Positions 10,961 through 22,173 of a stretch of DNA of 64,000 nt are shown piece by piece (within the stretch, counting starts at the first letter, position 1; every line of letters starts with the position of its first letter). The stretch lies in NCBI GenBank assembly GCA_963926055.1, contig CAWUVK010000003.1, forward strand, positions 62,001 through 126,000, read 5' to 3'. This DNA is from CAJXJP01 sp963926055. GTDB lineage: Bacteria; Patescibacteriota; Gracilibacteria; BD1-5; UBA6164. Both the position numbers and the translations under genes were made by a program. Under the pieces are notes generated by a model that made no database searches, was not told the origin of the DNA, and saw only the letters and a list, made by a program, of their open reading frames with translations.

Positions 10961-11048
10961 CCCGTTGTTGTTTACACAACCTCGGGATACAATATATATA
11001 ACCTATTTATATATACTTTATCCCAGGGTTGTATTTCAAACAAACGGC
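10961..11048 (-). promoter_or_regulatory. Long imperfect hairpin in the SLH gene leader
   Basis: Two arms of about 40 bases pair around CCTA. The inner part is GGGATA..ATATATATAA with TTTATATATA..TATCCC. The outer part pairs CCCGTTGTTG and CACAACC with GGGTTGT and CAAACAAACGG, with a few mismatches. It sits 65-150 bases upstream of the SLH start. A 5' mRNA-stabilising structure or attenuator is likely. It has no T-tract typical of a terminator. Confidence 0.6.
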
Positions 11049-11180
11049 TCAAACTTTTTTAATTGTTTTTTGTGTTTGTTTTCAGTCTATTTTAATGACC
11101 GTTACTTAAAACATCACCAGTTTATCATATTTATTTTGATTTGCAAATATCTGAATGTGCAATTCACACTTTCTTCACAA

Positions 11181-12038
11181 TTACTTTTTAATAACTCAAA
11201 TAATATGTCTAATGAAAATTTCCCTAATTATAGGGATTTTAGAAAAAATATCAATATTTTTTAACATAAAATAGGTAATTGTACAATTTTGAAAACTTCA
11301 CATATCTTCATAATACTTTATAGTTTTTTCAAAATTTTTACGTGATATTTTGTTTAAATACGTAAAAACTCTCTTTTTTCAAATTTTTGATACTCGTAAA
11401 TCAAGACGTTTTTGTTTGTCAGCAAATCAATCAAGAGATGCTTCATAAATATCTGCCATAAGATTATCACTCAAAAGTAAATGAAGCCATGGTATATAAA
11501 TACTATCCCAAATATGATGACCATAATAATGGTAATATGGTGCAAAATCAAATAACACTTTTCATCATTTTTTTGTAACTCTTAGCACTTCTCAAATGAG
11601 TTTATGTGTTTGTGGAATATGCTCAAGTACATCACTCATTAAAACGATATCAAATGTATTATCTTGAAAATCTAAATTTAAAGCATCCATTTCAAGAAAC
11701 TCTACTTGATCTTGTACTCAAAGCTCTTGTGATTTTTTATTCGCTTGAGATAAAAAATGTTGATTTAAATCTATTCCAATAGCTTGAGCATTATATTTTT
11801 GTGCAATGTAAATAATTTTTCATCCTCACCCCGAACCTATTTCAAGTATTTTTTTTCCTTGGAGTTCTTTTAAATCAATAAAGTTCTTATATTGATTGAG
11901 TAATTTTTCTGCATGATCATATTCAAATTGAGTATAATTCATGTCACTCACTCCATTTTCAAGAGTATCAAAAGGATGATTTTTTTTCGGAAACAGTGTA
12001 TTTATTTTTAAAATTGATTGAATAAATAATTTTCTCAT
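11181..12038 (-). CDS. Class I SAM-dependent methyltransferase
   Basis: 285 residues. The SAM-binding motif I is ILEIGSGGGGKIIYIA (about residues 66-81), where the last glycines are UGA. Motif II acidic end is AIGIDLN. Post-motif FLEMDALNLDFQDNTFDIVLMSDVLEH and VLRVTKKGGKVLFDFAPYYHYYG are typical of the Methyltransf_11 family, with a UbiE/glycan-associated flavour. The C-terminal part (FADKQKRLDLRVSK onwards) resembles methyltransferases of polysaccharide clusters. The substrate cannot be read from the sequence. Ends in TAA in the space shared with the SLH leader. Confidence 0.85.
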
Positions 12039-12150
12039 TTTTATTTTATAAAAAATATTTTCCTTATTATGATAAAAGAAAATATTTTTACAAGAATATT
12101 TTATATCTTCACAAAGTCTTCACAAAAATATTATTCAGCAGAATTTTTTC

Positions 12151-12203
12151 TTTAAGTCCGAACTCAATATTATTCTCGACTTATTTTTGAGTCCGGACTT
12201 AAA
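12151..12203. repeat. 16-bp inverted repeat between methyltransferase and pilC
   Basis: Arms TTTAAGTCCGAACTCA (12151-12166) and TGAGTCCGGACTTAAA (12188-12203) match with one mismatch around a 21-base spacer. The right arm contains the palindrome GTCCGGAC. Not followed by a T-tract, so it may be an operator or processing site rather than a terminator. Confidence 0.65.
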
Positions 12204-12209
12204 AAAATA

Positions 12210-12240
12210 AAAAAACTGAATTATAAATTCAGTTTTTTTT
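12210..12240. terminator. Intrinsic terminator of the pil operon
   Basis: A6CTGAATT paired with AATTCAGT6. The pilC TAA (12239-12241) is at its edge. Confidence 0.9.
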
Positions 12241-13414
12241 ATTGAGAAATTGTATCTGCCATATTCATAATTGGTTGCATAATTGCAATGGCAATAAATC
12301 ATACAATAACGGCAAGTGTAACAATAATAAACGGTTCTAATAATTTATTAATAATACTGATAGTATTGTCTACTTGTTCGTCATAAAAGTCTGCAACTTT
12401 AATAACCGTTTTATCTAGTTTCGCTGTTTGTTCTCACACTTGAATCATTTGAACCATCATATCTGGAAATAGAGTATCTCCATCTAGTGATTCCCAAATT
12501 TTTATCCCTTGTTGGACATCATTTGATAAAAGTAATATTCTTTGTTTATACACTTCATTTCACGTTGCTACAGCTGTAATTCTCAAACTTTCGACTACTG
12601 AAACTCATGAACCTAATAAACCTGAAAATACCCTTGAGAATTTAGACAGTGTCAACTTTGCATTTATTTGTCAAAAAACTGGAATATGTAACATAATATT
12701 ATCATAAATATAATGTCCACTTGGTGTTTTTTTCCATATAAGTACAAATACAGTAAAAGCTATAAAAAATATAATCATAGCAAGCCAGAAATCTCTAAAA
12801 AAATCTGATATAGCAATTAAGAGTTGCGTAGATGCTGGTAATTCTACATCTCAACCACTAAATATTTCTAATAATTTTGGTACTACAACAACCATCATAA
12901 CAATTACTACACCTATAACCACTACTATAATAAATGATGGATACATCATAGCTGATTTAAGTTTTCCAGAAATTGATTCAACTTTTTCAATTTGACTTGA
13001 TAATTCTAAAAGAGATTCATTAAGTTTCCCTGTTTTTTCTCCAGAACGGATAATTCATACTTCTGCTTCAGCAAAACTTGCTGGATATTTTTCCATACAT
13101 TCTGAAAGATTTTGTCCACTTTTCAAGCCTTCTATAAATTTAGCTAAAATCATTTTAATAGCTTGATTTTTTTCTTGTTTTTCTAATACAATAACTGATT
13201 TTAATACACTCATTCATGCATTTGTCATCGTAGCAAGTAAACGATAAAATAAAACCTTGTCTTTTGTTTTAATCTTTTGCATAGAAAGAAGGTACAAGTT
13301 GATTTTATCCATGAGCGTTTTTGGTGCATCAGAATCGTGTTTATTTCAGTTTTTTTTATTATTCGGTTGTTGATTTTCTTGTGAATCATTGTCCAAGATT
13401 AAAATATCTGACAT
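12239..13414 (-). CDS. pilC: Type IV pilus / type II secretion inner-membrane protein PilC
   Basis: 391 residues of the GspF/PilC family, the polytopic platform protein turned by the pilus ATPase. Two GspF repeats are visible: LLATMTNAGMSVLKSVIVLEKQ with FIEGLKSGQNLSECMEKYP and SGEKTGKLNESL, then FSRVFSGLLGSGVSVVESL with IWESLDGDTLFPDMMVQMI and GEQTAKLDKTV. Transmembrane segments lie near residues 178-200, 225-245 and at the C-terminus (FIIVTLAVIVGFIAIAIMQP). Last gene of the block pilB-pilC, 19 bases after pilB. Assembly or retraction of pili, probably for DNA uptake with ComEC and ComF. Confidence 0.95.
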
Positions 13415-13433
13415 AGGTTTTTATAATTAAATA

Positions 13434-14699
13434 TTATCATTTTTGAGATTTAGCAACTCTGTAGACTTCTTCAAGAGAAGTTTCTCAGTTAAGTGCTTTT
13501 ATAATACCATCTTGTTCTAGAGATATCATTCCATCTTTAATTGCTTGTCTATTAATATCATATGCTGAGCTTCCAGCTAGAACCATTTCTTTTACTCAAG
13601 GAGTTATTTCAAGTACTTCATATAAACCAACTCTTCATTTATATCATGAGTTATCACAATGTTCACAACCAACTGGTTTATAAAATACTGGATGTTTGAG
13701 TTTATCTCATACTCTATTTTCTAATTCTTCTTTTTTTGTAATATTAATCGCATGTTTAATATTTGAAAGTGTATTTACTCAAATATCTTTCATAGACATT
13801 TTTTCTTTACAATGTGGACAAAGTTTTTTAATTAACCTTTGAGCAATAATAGCATTTACAGAGGCTGGAATAAGAAATGGCTGTACTCACATATTTACAA
13901 TTCTCGTAATGGTTTCAGATGCAGAATTTGTATGGATAGTAGAAAGAACCAAATGACCAGTAAGTGATGCTTCAATAGCAATATCTACGGTTTCTTTATC
14001 CCTCATTTCTCATACCATAATAATATCTGGATCTTGCCTAAGTGCGGTTCTTAATCAATATGCAAATGTATAACCAATATCTGGCTTTACTTGTGATTGA
14101 TTAAGTCCATCAAGTTGGTTTTCTACTGGATCTTCAAGAGTCATAAGGTTTACACCTGGTTTATTTAATACACTCATAGCTGAATATAAAGTAGTTGATT
14201 TCCCTGAACCAGTAGGACCTGAAGTTAAAATAATACCATTTGGAAGCGAAATAGCTTTCATAAGTAAATCATAATTTTGTCATTGAATTCCTAGAGAACT
14301 TAATTCTGGTATTTTTTTAGACTTATCTACGATACGCATAACTATTTTTTCTCCATGTACAGTTGGAAGTGTAGAAACTCTTAGATCAAGTGATTTTCAT
14401 TCAATGGTTTTTGAAATTCTCCCATCTTGAGGTACACGAGATTCATCAATCTTTAGATCAGCAAGGATTTTAAATCTTGCCACGATTCATTGATGAAGGA
14501 AATTTTGGTATTCTAAAATTTCTTTTAATTCTCCATCAACTCTGTATCTTAAACGAACATAACTTGTAAGCGGTTCAATATGAATATCCGAAGATTCTCA
14601 TAATACTGCTCCTAAAATCATGTAATCACATATCGATTGAATTTCATCTCATTTATACATAAAATCTTTTAATGATTCTACGACTTCTTGGTATTTCAT
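13434..14699 (-). CDS. pilB: Type IV pilus assembly ATPase PilB (GspE family)
   Basis: 421 residues, shorter than E. coli PilB because the N-terminal GspE domain is reduced. Visible motifs are the N2 domain SSDIHIEP and RVSTLPTVHGEKIVMRI, Walker A GPTGSGKSTT (about residue 153), the Asp box MTLEDPVE, Walker B PDIIMVGEMRD, and the His box LTGHLVLSTIHTN. A tetracysteine zinc site CPHC...CEHCD is also present. The zinc site and order favour PilB over the retraction ATPase PilT. It powers pilus extension from the cytoplasmic face via PilC. Its stop is TAA after a UGA glycine codon. Confidence 0.95.
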
Positions 14700-14720
14700 A
14701 AATTTCTTTTAATAGGTATT

Positions 14721-16205
14721 TTATTGTAAAGTATTTATTTTCTTTTCTATTTGTAAAACAGTAATAAATATATTTCTATTATTTAGTCTATTTTCGTATT
14801 GTTGTTGCGTTTCTTTTTCAGTTTTCATTAAGCCAGAAATAGTTTTTTCTACTTCTTTTAAATATGTAGATAATTGCGTATTTGAAGTTTCTAGATTTTT
14901 ATTATTTTGATGTGTTTTTATTTGATTTAAAACATTTGTAATATAATAATTATATCAAATTTTACTATGCAATTTATTGAGTAATTCAGTATATTCTGAA
15001 ACATCTTTTAACGTTTGTAGTAATTCTTCTTGTTTTGCTATAGATTGATTTATATCTTTTAATTCTTTTTCCAACTCTCCATGGATTTGAATTACTTCAT
15101 CTAAAATTGGTTTAATAGATTCCGAAGTAGAATCTGATTTTTTTAATTGCGTAAATAATTGTTTTGTTTTTTGGTAATACGTAACATAATCGCTTAACTG
15201 ATTAATGATTTTTAAGTTTTGTACTCATTTTACGTAAAAACGAAGCGTAACATCTACTGCATATTTATCATTGGCTTGATCATCTTTAATCCTTTTTATA
15301 AGATCTTGCGATTGTGAAACTCTTGTTCTTTCTTCATCAATAAAATTATTAAATTCTATTGATTCAAAATCAATAAATTGGTTTTGAAAAATATTATATT
15401 GAGTACGTGAAAAAGTATTTGCACCATCAAGAATAATTTTTTGACCAGATGATTGAGAAGTTCCTCTATATAAAAATTTATCATCATCTTGATGTTCTAT
15501 ATTTATTTCATCTGACAAAATAGTAGTATTTCCAACATGTTCTATAAAATAAAGGAAATTAAGAATATCAGATTTAACTCATTCAAGCTGTAAATTAACA
15601 GGTACATAAAAAATATTTGTGTCTAGTTTTGATTTATTTTGATCATTTGAAAATTCTTCTACCAATACAAGTTCAGAAACTCAAATTTCATCAGAATATT
15701 CTAAGTTAAATGTTTTTAGTATAGATTCAATATAATGAGTAAATTCAAAATCAGATAAATATTCACTTGAATCTCACATATTTACTTCAGTATATATAGG
15801 CAAAATTTTTGAAATTTCTTGAGATTTATCAAGAAAATCTTCATAATTTTGTCCTTGAGTAATTTTTTTACTTTGATTTTCTATAAAAGTTTTATAATTA
15901 TCTCAAGTAGAATTTTCAAAATATTTAGTATAAAATTTTGAATCTAAACTTTGAACTAATTCTTTAGAATATGTATTTAAGTCTGATGATTTTGATAAAA
16001 CTGTAAATTCTTCAAATCAAAGTCATTTTTGTACGATATTTTCATGTTTATTATATGTTTGATTGGTAGAATCTTTTAATGTTTCTATTTCACTTACTTT
16101 TGGAACAAGACCAAAAACATAGTAACTAAGTAAACCAACAGATAATAATAAGTAAAATGAAAAATATATAATAATCGACGTTTCTTGTCTTTTTGTTCTT
16201 TTCAT
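14721..16205 (-). CDS. Membrane-anchored coiled-coil pilus-operon protein (PilO-like placement)
   Basis: 494 residues. One transmembrane helix near residues 10-33 (IIIYFSFYLLLSVGLLSYYVFG) is followed by a long, mostly helical extracytoplasmic part. Coiled-coil stretches are at about residues 35-60 and 360-490. It starts 5 bases after the stop of the preceding gene and lies immediately upstream of pilB, the position of alignment-complex genes in pil operons. Topology fits PilN/PilO, but I cannot recognise the family by sequence and it is about twice the usual PilO length. Role inferred from context only. Confidence 0.7.
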
Positions 16206-16210
16206 GATAA

Positions 16211-17056
16211 CTATTTAGTGTTTAAATTATTAGAAGGAATGTATTGCATTTTTAATTCAAATTTTGTTTCAGATGTATAAATATTTTCATCAGAATAATA
16301 CGGGTCTTTTTTAAATGTTCTTTGTTTATCTTGAATAATAAAACTATCTGAATTATTTTCTATATAATGGAGAAAACTTGTTGCAAGAGTAATAGATGTA
16401 CCATTAATTTTTTCATTTCCTGACATTCATCTTATACTTCTATCAAAATCTCACGTATAAGTACTACAATTCATATTTACAATCATTGAATCATTAACAC
16501 TAATATCTTTACATTGAATTTGGTTTAATTTAGATGAATCATATTCATATAATAAATTATCAAAATCTGTTAAAATTTCAGTTATTGGAACTTTATTTTG
16601 TGTTTGAGATGTTAGAAATATAACTTCTTTTGATTTGTTAAAATTTTCAATTTTATATACTTCTTCTAATAATGCATTAATTTTTTCAAATTGTTGAGAC
16701 TTCGTAGTGTTTATTAGTTCTTCGTAATGTTTATTTAAAGCTACAATAGATGTACAGGTATTGTCTATAATAGAAGGTGTATCTCATGTAAATAAAAAAC
16801 ATATTGGAGCAAGAAGAGATGAATTTTCTCTTTGCTCATTAGATTGATAATGTGTATATGCAAATCCTATTACTGCTATTATAAGAGCGAACCAAAAAAC
16901 AGTAGACATAGCAGATCAGATTATAGAAAGATAATCATACATGTCCTTTTTATTTTTTTTGTTTTCTAGTTCTTTAGTTAACTCACCAGTTTCAAATTCA
17001 TCGAATATATTTGATGAATCGATAGATTCTAATACATCTTTATTTTCTGATGCCAT
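16211..17056 (-). CDS. Single-pass membrane protein, first gene of the pilus block
   Basis: 281 residues. An acidic cytoplasmic N-terminus is followed by one transmembrane helix near residues 48-68 (AMSTVFGFALIIAVIGFAYTH) and then an extracytoplasmic domain with several cysteines (ICFLF, NTCTS, IQCKDI, MNCST). I do not recognise the family. The topology and its place ahead of the coiled-coil membrane protein, pilB and pilC suggest a component of the pilus alignment complex. ATG at 17056 follows an AT-rich leader without Shine-Dalgarno. Confidence 0.7.
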
Positions 17057-17094
17057 AATTAATAGTTATTAAAATAATCTATATAATAATAACA

Positions 17095-17123
17095 CAAAAA
17101 AAAGGAACTCTCAAAAAGTTCCT
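17095..17123 (-). terminator. Intrinsic terminator after dinG
   Basis: On the minus strand AGGAACT/AGTTCCT closes a 7-base loop and is followed by a run of T. It separates dinG from the pil block. Confidence 0.8.
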
Positions 17124-17152
17124 CTTTACAAATCAATTTAATAAACTGTAAT

Positions 17153-19774
17153 TTAATTTTTATTATTTTTTTTCTCTAATATATCAATAAAACTCTGTGA
17201 TAAAACATATTTTTTATTTATATCTTTTGGGAAAGCATCTAAAAATTTTTCTCACCAAGCTGTTGAATACATTCTATCATCTAATAATACAACAATGCCT
17301 GTATCTGTTTTACTTCTTATAAGCCTTCAAAATCATTGTTTAAGTTTAATAATAGCTTTTGGTATAGCATAATCTCGAAATGAATCTTCAAAAAATTCAC
17401 TACGAGCCTGAAATACCGGATCCGATGGTACTCCAAAAGGAAATTTATGAATTACTAAATATTTAAGTGTATCTCCTGGAATATCTACTCATTCCCAAAA
17501 ACTGTCAGTTCCTAATAAAATTGAATTATCAGCATTTTCTAAATAAAAACTTAATAACTTTGATTTACTTCATCAAACTCATTGAGGATATAAATGAACT
17601 CCCTGATCAACTAAATCTGAATTTAAAGTAGTATATATTTTTTTTATAATAGAAAAACTCGTTAATAGTGTAAGTGTATTACCACGTACAGCATGATAAA
17701 ATTTTCATAAAAAATCTACAATTTTTTCACTATTATTTTTAATACTTCATAAATCAGTTGGAACAAAAAGAGTTGCTTGTTTTTTATAATCAAAATCGCT
17801 TTCAAAAATATGATAATCAAAATCTTTTAAATGAAGTATTTTTTCTAAATAATCAAATGAACCTGAAATTTGTAGAGTGGCAGAAGTTAAAATAACTCAT
17901 TGAAGACCGGTCCACAATTTTTCATATAAATAATTTCAAGGGTTTAAAAGAGTATATTCAAAACTTACACCGGTCCTATCATTATAACTGGCTGTTTTTA
18001 TAAAATCTTTTTTGGTAATATCAAGAAATATTTTTATATTTGCTGATAAATTATTAATCAATGTAATTTCTTTTGTAAAATCAAATTCATTTTTAACTGC
18101 CAAAATGTCAACAATGTCAATAAGTGATAATTCTATTTTTTTCGCTAATGCTTGCAAATCTATATCATCAAAAAAATCATCTTTAACTAAAGTAGTTTTA
18201 TAATTATGTCCAGATGGTGTTTTTGATTCTACATATGATGCGCAATAATCCATGAGAATATCCATTGAAGAAAGAAATGTTTCTTTTTGGTTTATAAAAT
18301 CAATTTTTTTTATATTTTTTTTCGTGAGAATATTTTCTACAACATCAAAAATATCTTTTACACTTTTTTCATTTATTCTTTGTTGAACAGATTGTGTAAC
18401 AGAATCTTCAATATTATGTGCCTCATCAATAATTAAATACTTCATTTTTCCTAAAAAAGGATTTTGAGAATTGATATCCGAAAATAATAAACTGTGATTA
18501 ATAACAACTACATCTGCATTTTCAACATTTCCGCGAGCAAATAAATAAAATTCATAATTTTTATATGGATTTTCTTCACTCATAATAAATAAGCCTTCTG
18601 AGTTTATAAAACGCAATAAACTATATTCTACTCAGAAAAAATTAAGTTCATCTAATTCTCCATGTTTTGTATCATATAACCAGAGTGTTAATTTTAAGAA
18701 AAAATTTAATTTAGAATATCATAAATCTCATAAAATAATTTCATCAAAATATGATTTCGTTGAGATATAATTTGATTTACCTTTTAGTTTTGCATAATTA
18801 AAAGGAATATCTAAGTTTTCACTTAAAAATTCTAAATCTTTTTCAAATAACTGATCTTGAAGATTTTTTGTATTTGTAGAAACATAAATTTTTTGCTTAT
18901 TTTTTACACAATATTGAATAGATGGGAGTAAATATGCAAACGATTTTCAAAGACCGGTCGGAGCTTCAATTACTGATTTTTTATTAAATTCTAATGTATT
19001 TTCTACTATATCAGCCATTTTTAACTGATTTTCTCTATTCTCTACATTTCATAAACTTGAAAATAATTTTGAGAGTTTTTGTTTTTTTATTTTTCTATCT
19101 CATGCATCCTCATTTACCGTCAGCTTAGATTTTAAAACATTGAGTATTTTTGATTCAAATGCTTCAAATTTGATTGATTTTTCAGTATTATTAAACAAAA
19201 GTGATACACAATATCCTGCATGTTGATCTTCACTTAGAGAAAATAAATATTGTAAATTATCTTTTTTTTCTTGTGATAATTTCTTAAATTTTTCTAATAA
19301 TTTTTCGAGTAATTTTATTGTTGCATGAACATCATTTATAGCTCTATGAGCTCAAGAAAATCATACTCAAAAACTCTTACACAACATTTCTAAATTCAAT
19401 GATTTTTCATACGGACACAAAAAATTAGCTAAAAAAAATGTATCTATGAGATTATTATGCTCAATATGAATATTATTTTTTATAAAAAAATCTCTATCAA
19501 AAAAAACATTATGTCATAACAATGGAGTATTTCCAATAAAATCTAATATTTCTTGCTTTACTTCATCAATAGTTGGTGCATTTTCGACATCATAATCGTG
19601 AATATTAGTTAGGTTTGAAATCAAATCTGGTATAGACATTTGAGGATTAATAAACGTAGAATACGTATCTATTGTTTCAAAAGTTTTTTCATCAAATTTC
19701 ACTAATGCAATTTCTATTATTCTATCATTATTTTTATCAAGACCGGTCGTCTCTAAATCAAATCCTATAATCAT
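17153..19774 (-). CDS. dinG: DinG-family helicase with N-terminal DnaQ-type exonuclease domain
   Basis: 873 residues. Residues 1-165 are a DEDD 3'-5' exonuclease (DLETTGLD, HNVFFDRDF, HRAINDVHAT). Residues about 270-870 are an XPD/DinG superfamily 2 helicase: Walker A EAPTGLGKSFAYLLP, DEAH at LIIDEAHNIED, then VILTSATL, TLLTSFS and the C-terminal QGFGRLIRS. The segment after Walker A (LKGKSNYISTKSYFDE) lacks the four cysteines of FeS-type DinG. This matches the Gram-positive DinG architecture of exonuclease plus a helicase without FeS. GACCGGTC occurs at three exact sites in this gene, at the exonuclease TTGL, Walker A PTGL and WTGLQ, plus one near-copy. Confidence 0.92.
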
Positions 19775-19844
19775 TTTTATAATTTTTCTTGAATAAATTT
19801 ATATTGCTATATAATAAGTATAATTATAGATTAAACAAACAATA

Positions 19845-20510
19845 ATGAAAAAAATCATTAGTATTATTTTGTTTTTTTTGTTATGAGTAAATTATACCCA
19901 AGCAGATTTATCGAAATATGAAGAAAGTGTGAAGAACTATACAAACTTTAGCGAATTTTGATTATTAGAAAACTATTTAAAAAATCACAAAAATAAGCTG
20001 ATTTTATTTCAAAAAAAATACGAAATATGAAATAATCAAAAGCTTACTTATTATATTTGAGAGATTGAAAAATTAGAAAAAATAGCTGGAAACATTTATA
20101 AAAACAAAGAAATAAATTATGACAGAAAAGTAATTTGAGAAGAAATAGTTAAAAAAATAAAAATTATCAACACACAACTCAAAGAAATATTAATTTATGA
20201 AAAATATAAATTTGAACAAAACTTATCAAAAAAACATACTGCTTATAGTTTTATATCAAAAGAAATCGGCAATAATATTTATAAAAGAATTGACCAACAA
20301 ATAGAAACTATAAAAAAATCTGATCTCTCAAAACAAAATAAATTAAAAATAATAATACATTTAAAAAATTTAGAAAAAAATGCATTATATCTCAAAAATT
20401 TTGAAAATATGACATTTAAAAATGAATCTCAAATGAAAAAAACTTTTACTCAAGTCTTTCAAAAAATAAAACAAGATCTATCTGAAGTAAATAATTTATT
20501 ACAAAAATAA
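19845..20510 (+). CDS. Exported helical protein of unknown function
   Basis: 221 residues. A cleavable signal peptide (KKIISIILFFLLGVNYTQA) is followed by an almost wholly helical, Lys/Asn/Glu-rich body with heptad-like spacing. No conserved domain is recognised. It is divergently placed from dinG and ends in a strong terminator. Probably periplasmic or surface-attached; function unknown. Confidence 0.72.
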
Positions 20511-20541
20511 AAAAAGAATGAAAAATATTTTCATTCTTTTT
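20511..20541. terminator. Bidirectional intrinsic terminator
   Basis: 14-bp perfect stem A5GAATGAAAA with its complement around ATA, between convergent genes. Confidence 0.92.
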
Positions 20542-20557
20542 TTATTTTATATTTTTG

Positions 20558-20565
20558 GACCGGTC
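20558..20565. repeat. GACCGGTC palindrome abutting the pseudouridine synthase stop codon
   Basis: Exact copy immediately adjacent to the TAG at 20566-20568. Confidence 0.9.
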
Positions 20566-21279
20566 CTATTTTTGATCTAAACCTAATTTTGCAAAAAGAA
20601 TATCTTTTTCTTTTTTTCCTAATGGTTTAAATTCTCCAGGTTGTAAATTTCCGAGTTGGATATTTTCAATACGAATTCTTTTTAATTTTTTAACTTGTCC
20701 TCATACTGATTCAACCATTCTTCTGATTTGTCTATTTTTTCCTTCTGTAAGAACGATTTGAAACTTTCATGAAGCTACTCTCGTAATTTTTGCTTTCTTC
20801 GTTAATCAACCCAAAATTTTAACACCTCAAGACATATCTTCTAATTGATTATCGTCAATCGGTCAAAATGTTTCTACTAAGTATTCTTTTTCATGTTCAT
20901 AACGTGGATGAATAAGAAAATTTGTTAATCTTCCATCGTTTGTCAAAATAATAAGTCCATCACTTTCTTTATCAAGTCTTCAAACTGGAAATACTCTTTC
21001 TGGAATATCGACAATGTCTATAATATTTTGGTCCCCATGTTCTGCACATGTAGTTACAATTCCTCTTGGTTTATTGATTTTATAATAGACTTGTTTTTTT
21101 TGTTCTTCTATTGCTTGTCCTTGCATTTCCACTTTATCCTCACTTGGATTAACTTGCATACCAATTTCAGCCACTTGTCCATTGACTTTTACCAAACCTC
21201 TTTGAATAAAATCCTCAGCTTTTCTACGAGAACAAATTCCGGCTTGAGACATATATTTTTGCAGTCTCATTTTTTCCAT
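20566..21279 (-). CDS. rRNA pseudouridine synthase, RsuA/RluB/RluF family
   Basis: 237 residues. The N-terminal S4 RNA-binding domain (MRLQKYMSQAGICSRRKAEDFI..GLVKVNG) is followed by the pseudouridine synthase domain. It carries NKPRGIVTT, the catalytic-loop motif GRLDKESDGLIILTNDG (Asp about residue 102) and EGKNRQIRRM. It converts uridine to pseudouridine in rRNA; RluB (23S) is likeliest, but RsuA or RluF cannot be excluded. It follows murB by 5 bases at the end of the uvrA-murB unit. Confidence 0.9.
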
Positions 21280-21284
21280 AATTT

Positions 21285-22169
21285 TTATTTATTAGTAATT
21301 ATTCTCACCTCATTTTCTAGATGAATATTAAATTTTTGAAATACTTTTTTCTGTGCTAATTCTATAAGATCTAATAAATCTTGATAGTTTCATTGTCCAT
21401 CATGCATTAAAAAATTCGCATGTAATTCAGAAAAATAAGCTCCTCAAATTTTGTATCATTTAAGTCAAACATCTTCTATAAGTTTTCCAGCTGAAAATTC
21501 ACGGCTAGGATTTTTGAAAAACGAACCACATGTATTTCACTTTGGTTGTTTGTGTTCACGAAAATATATATTATCAACATCTGAAGCATATTTTTCTTTT
21601 TTTTCTGAAAGATCAAACTTTGCTTTTATCAAAAAATATTTTTCAGAAGTTTTTAAAATACTACTTCTATATTCAAATTGCATATCTTCTGCTGAGAGAA
21701 ATTTTGTTTCTCAACTTACTTTATCTAAAACAAATGCTTCGGTAAAATTGTTCTGTGTTTCAAGTCCAAAACAACCGGCATTTCAAAAAACAGCTCCAGC
21801 AACAGAACCTGGAAGACCTATAAATCTATGCCACAAGTCTTGGTTATCATCTGTTTCTAAAACTTCTGCAATATTCCAAATATTTTCTGCTGAATAACTT
21901 TCAAGAATTTTATTTTCTGGAGTATAAGTCCATCAATAGAGACTATTTTTAATAACAATCCCATTAAATTCGTCAAAGGCAAATAACATATTTGTACCTC
22001 AAGAAATAATTAAATGATCTATATTATTTTGTCTAATATATTCAAATATCTCTTTTAATTTTTGCAATTGATCTAAATGAGTAATTTCATAAAAATATTT
22101 TGCTTTTGCTGGAGTTTTAAAATTTGAATATTGTGTAATATCTTTATTTTTTTCTAAAAAATCTAACAT
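21285..22169 (-). CDS. murB: UDP-N-acetylenolpyruvoylglucosamine reductase MurB
   Basis: 294 residues. This FAD enzyme reduces UDP-GlcNAc-enolpyruvate to UDP-MurNAc in peptidoglycan precursor synthesis. FAD-binding signature: IISGGTNMLF. The central GLPGSVAGAVFGNAGCFG and the catalytic-region EYRSSILK are present. C-terminal GNTCGSFFKNP and SAGKLIEDVGLKGYKIGGAYFSELHANFLMH are diagnostic. It starts 4 bases after uvrA ends. Presence implies the cell can make at least part of a murein wall. Confidence 0.94.
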
Positions 22170-22173
22170 TATT

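Noticed and set aside
10965..11264. Plus-strand ORF in the SLH upstream region
   Set aside because: Overlaps the methyltransferase 3' end and the leader hairpin; composition is noncoding-like.
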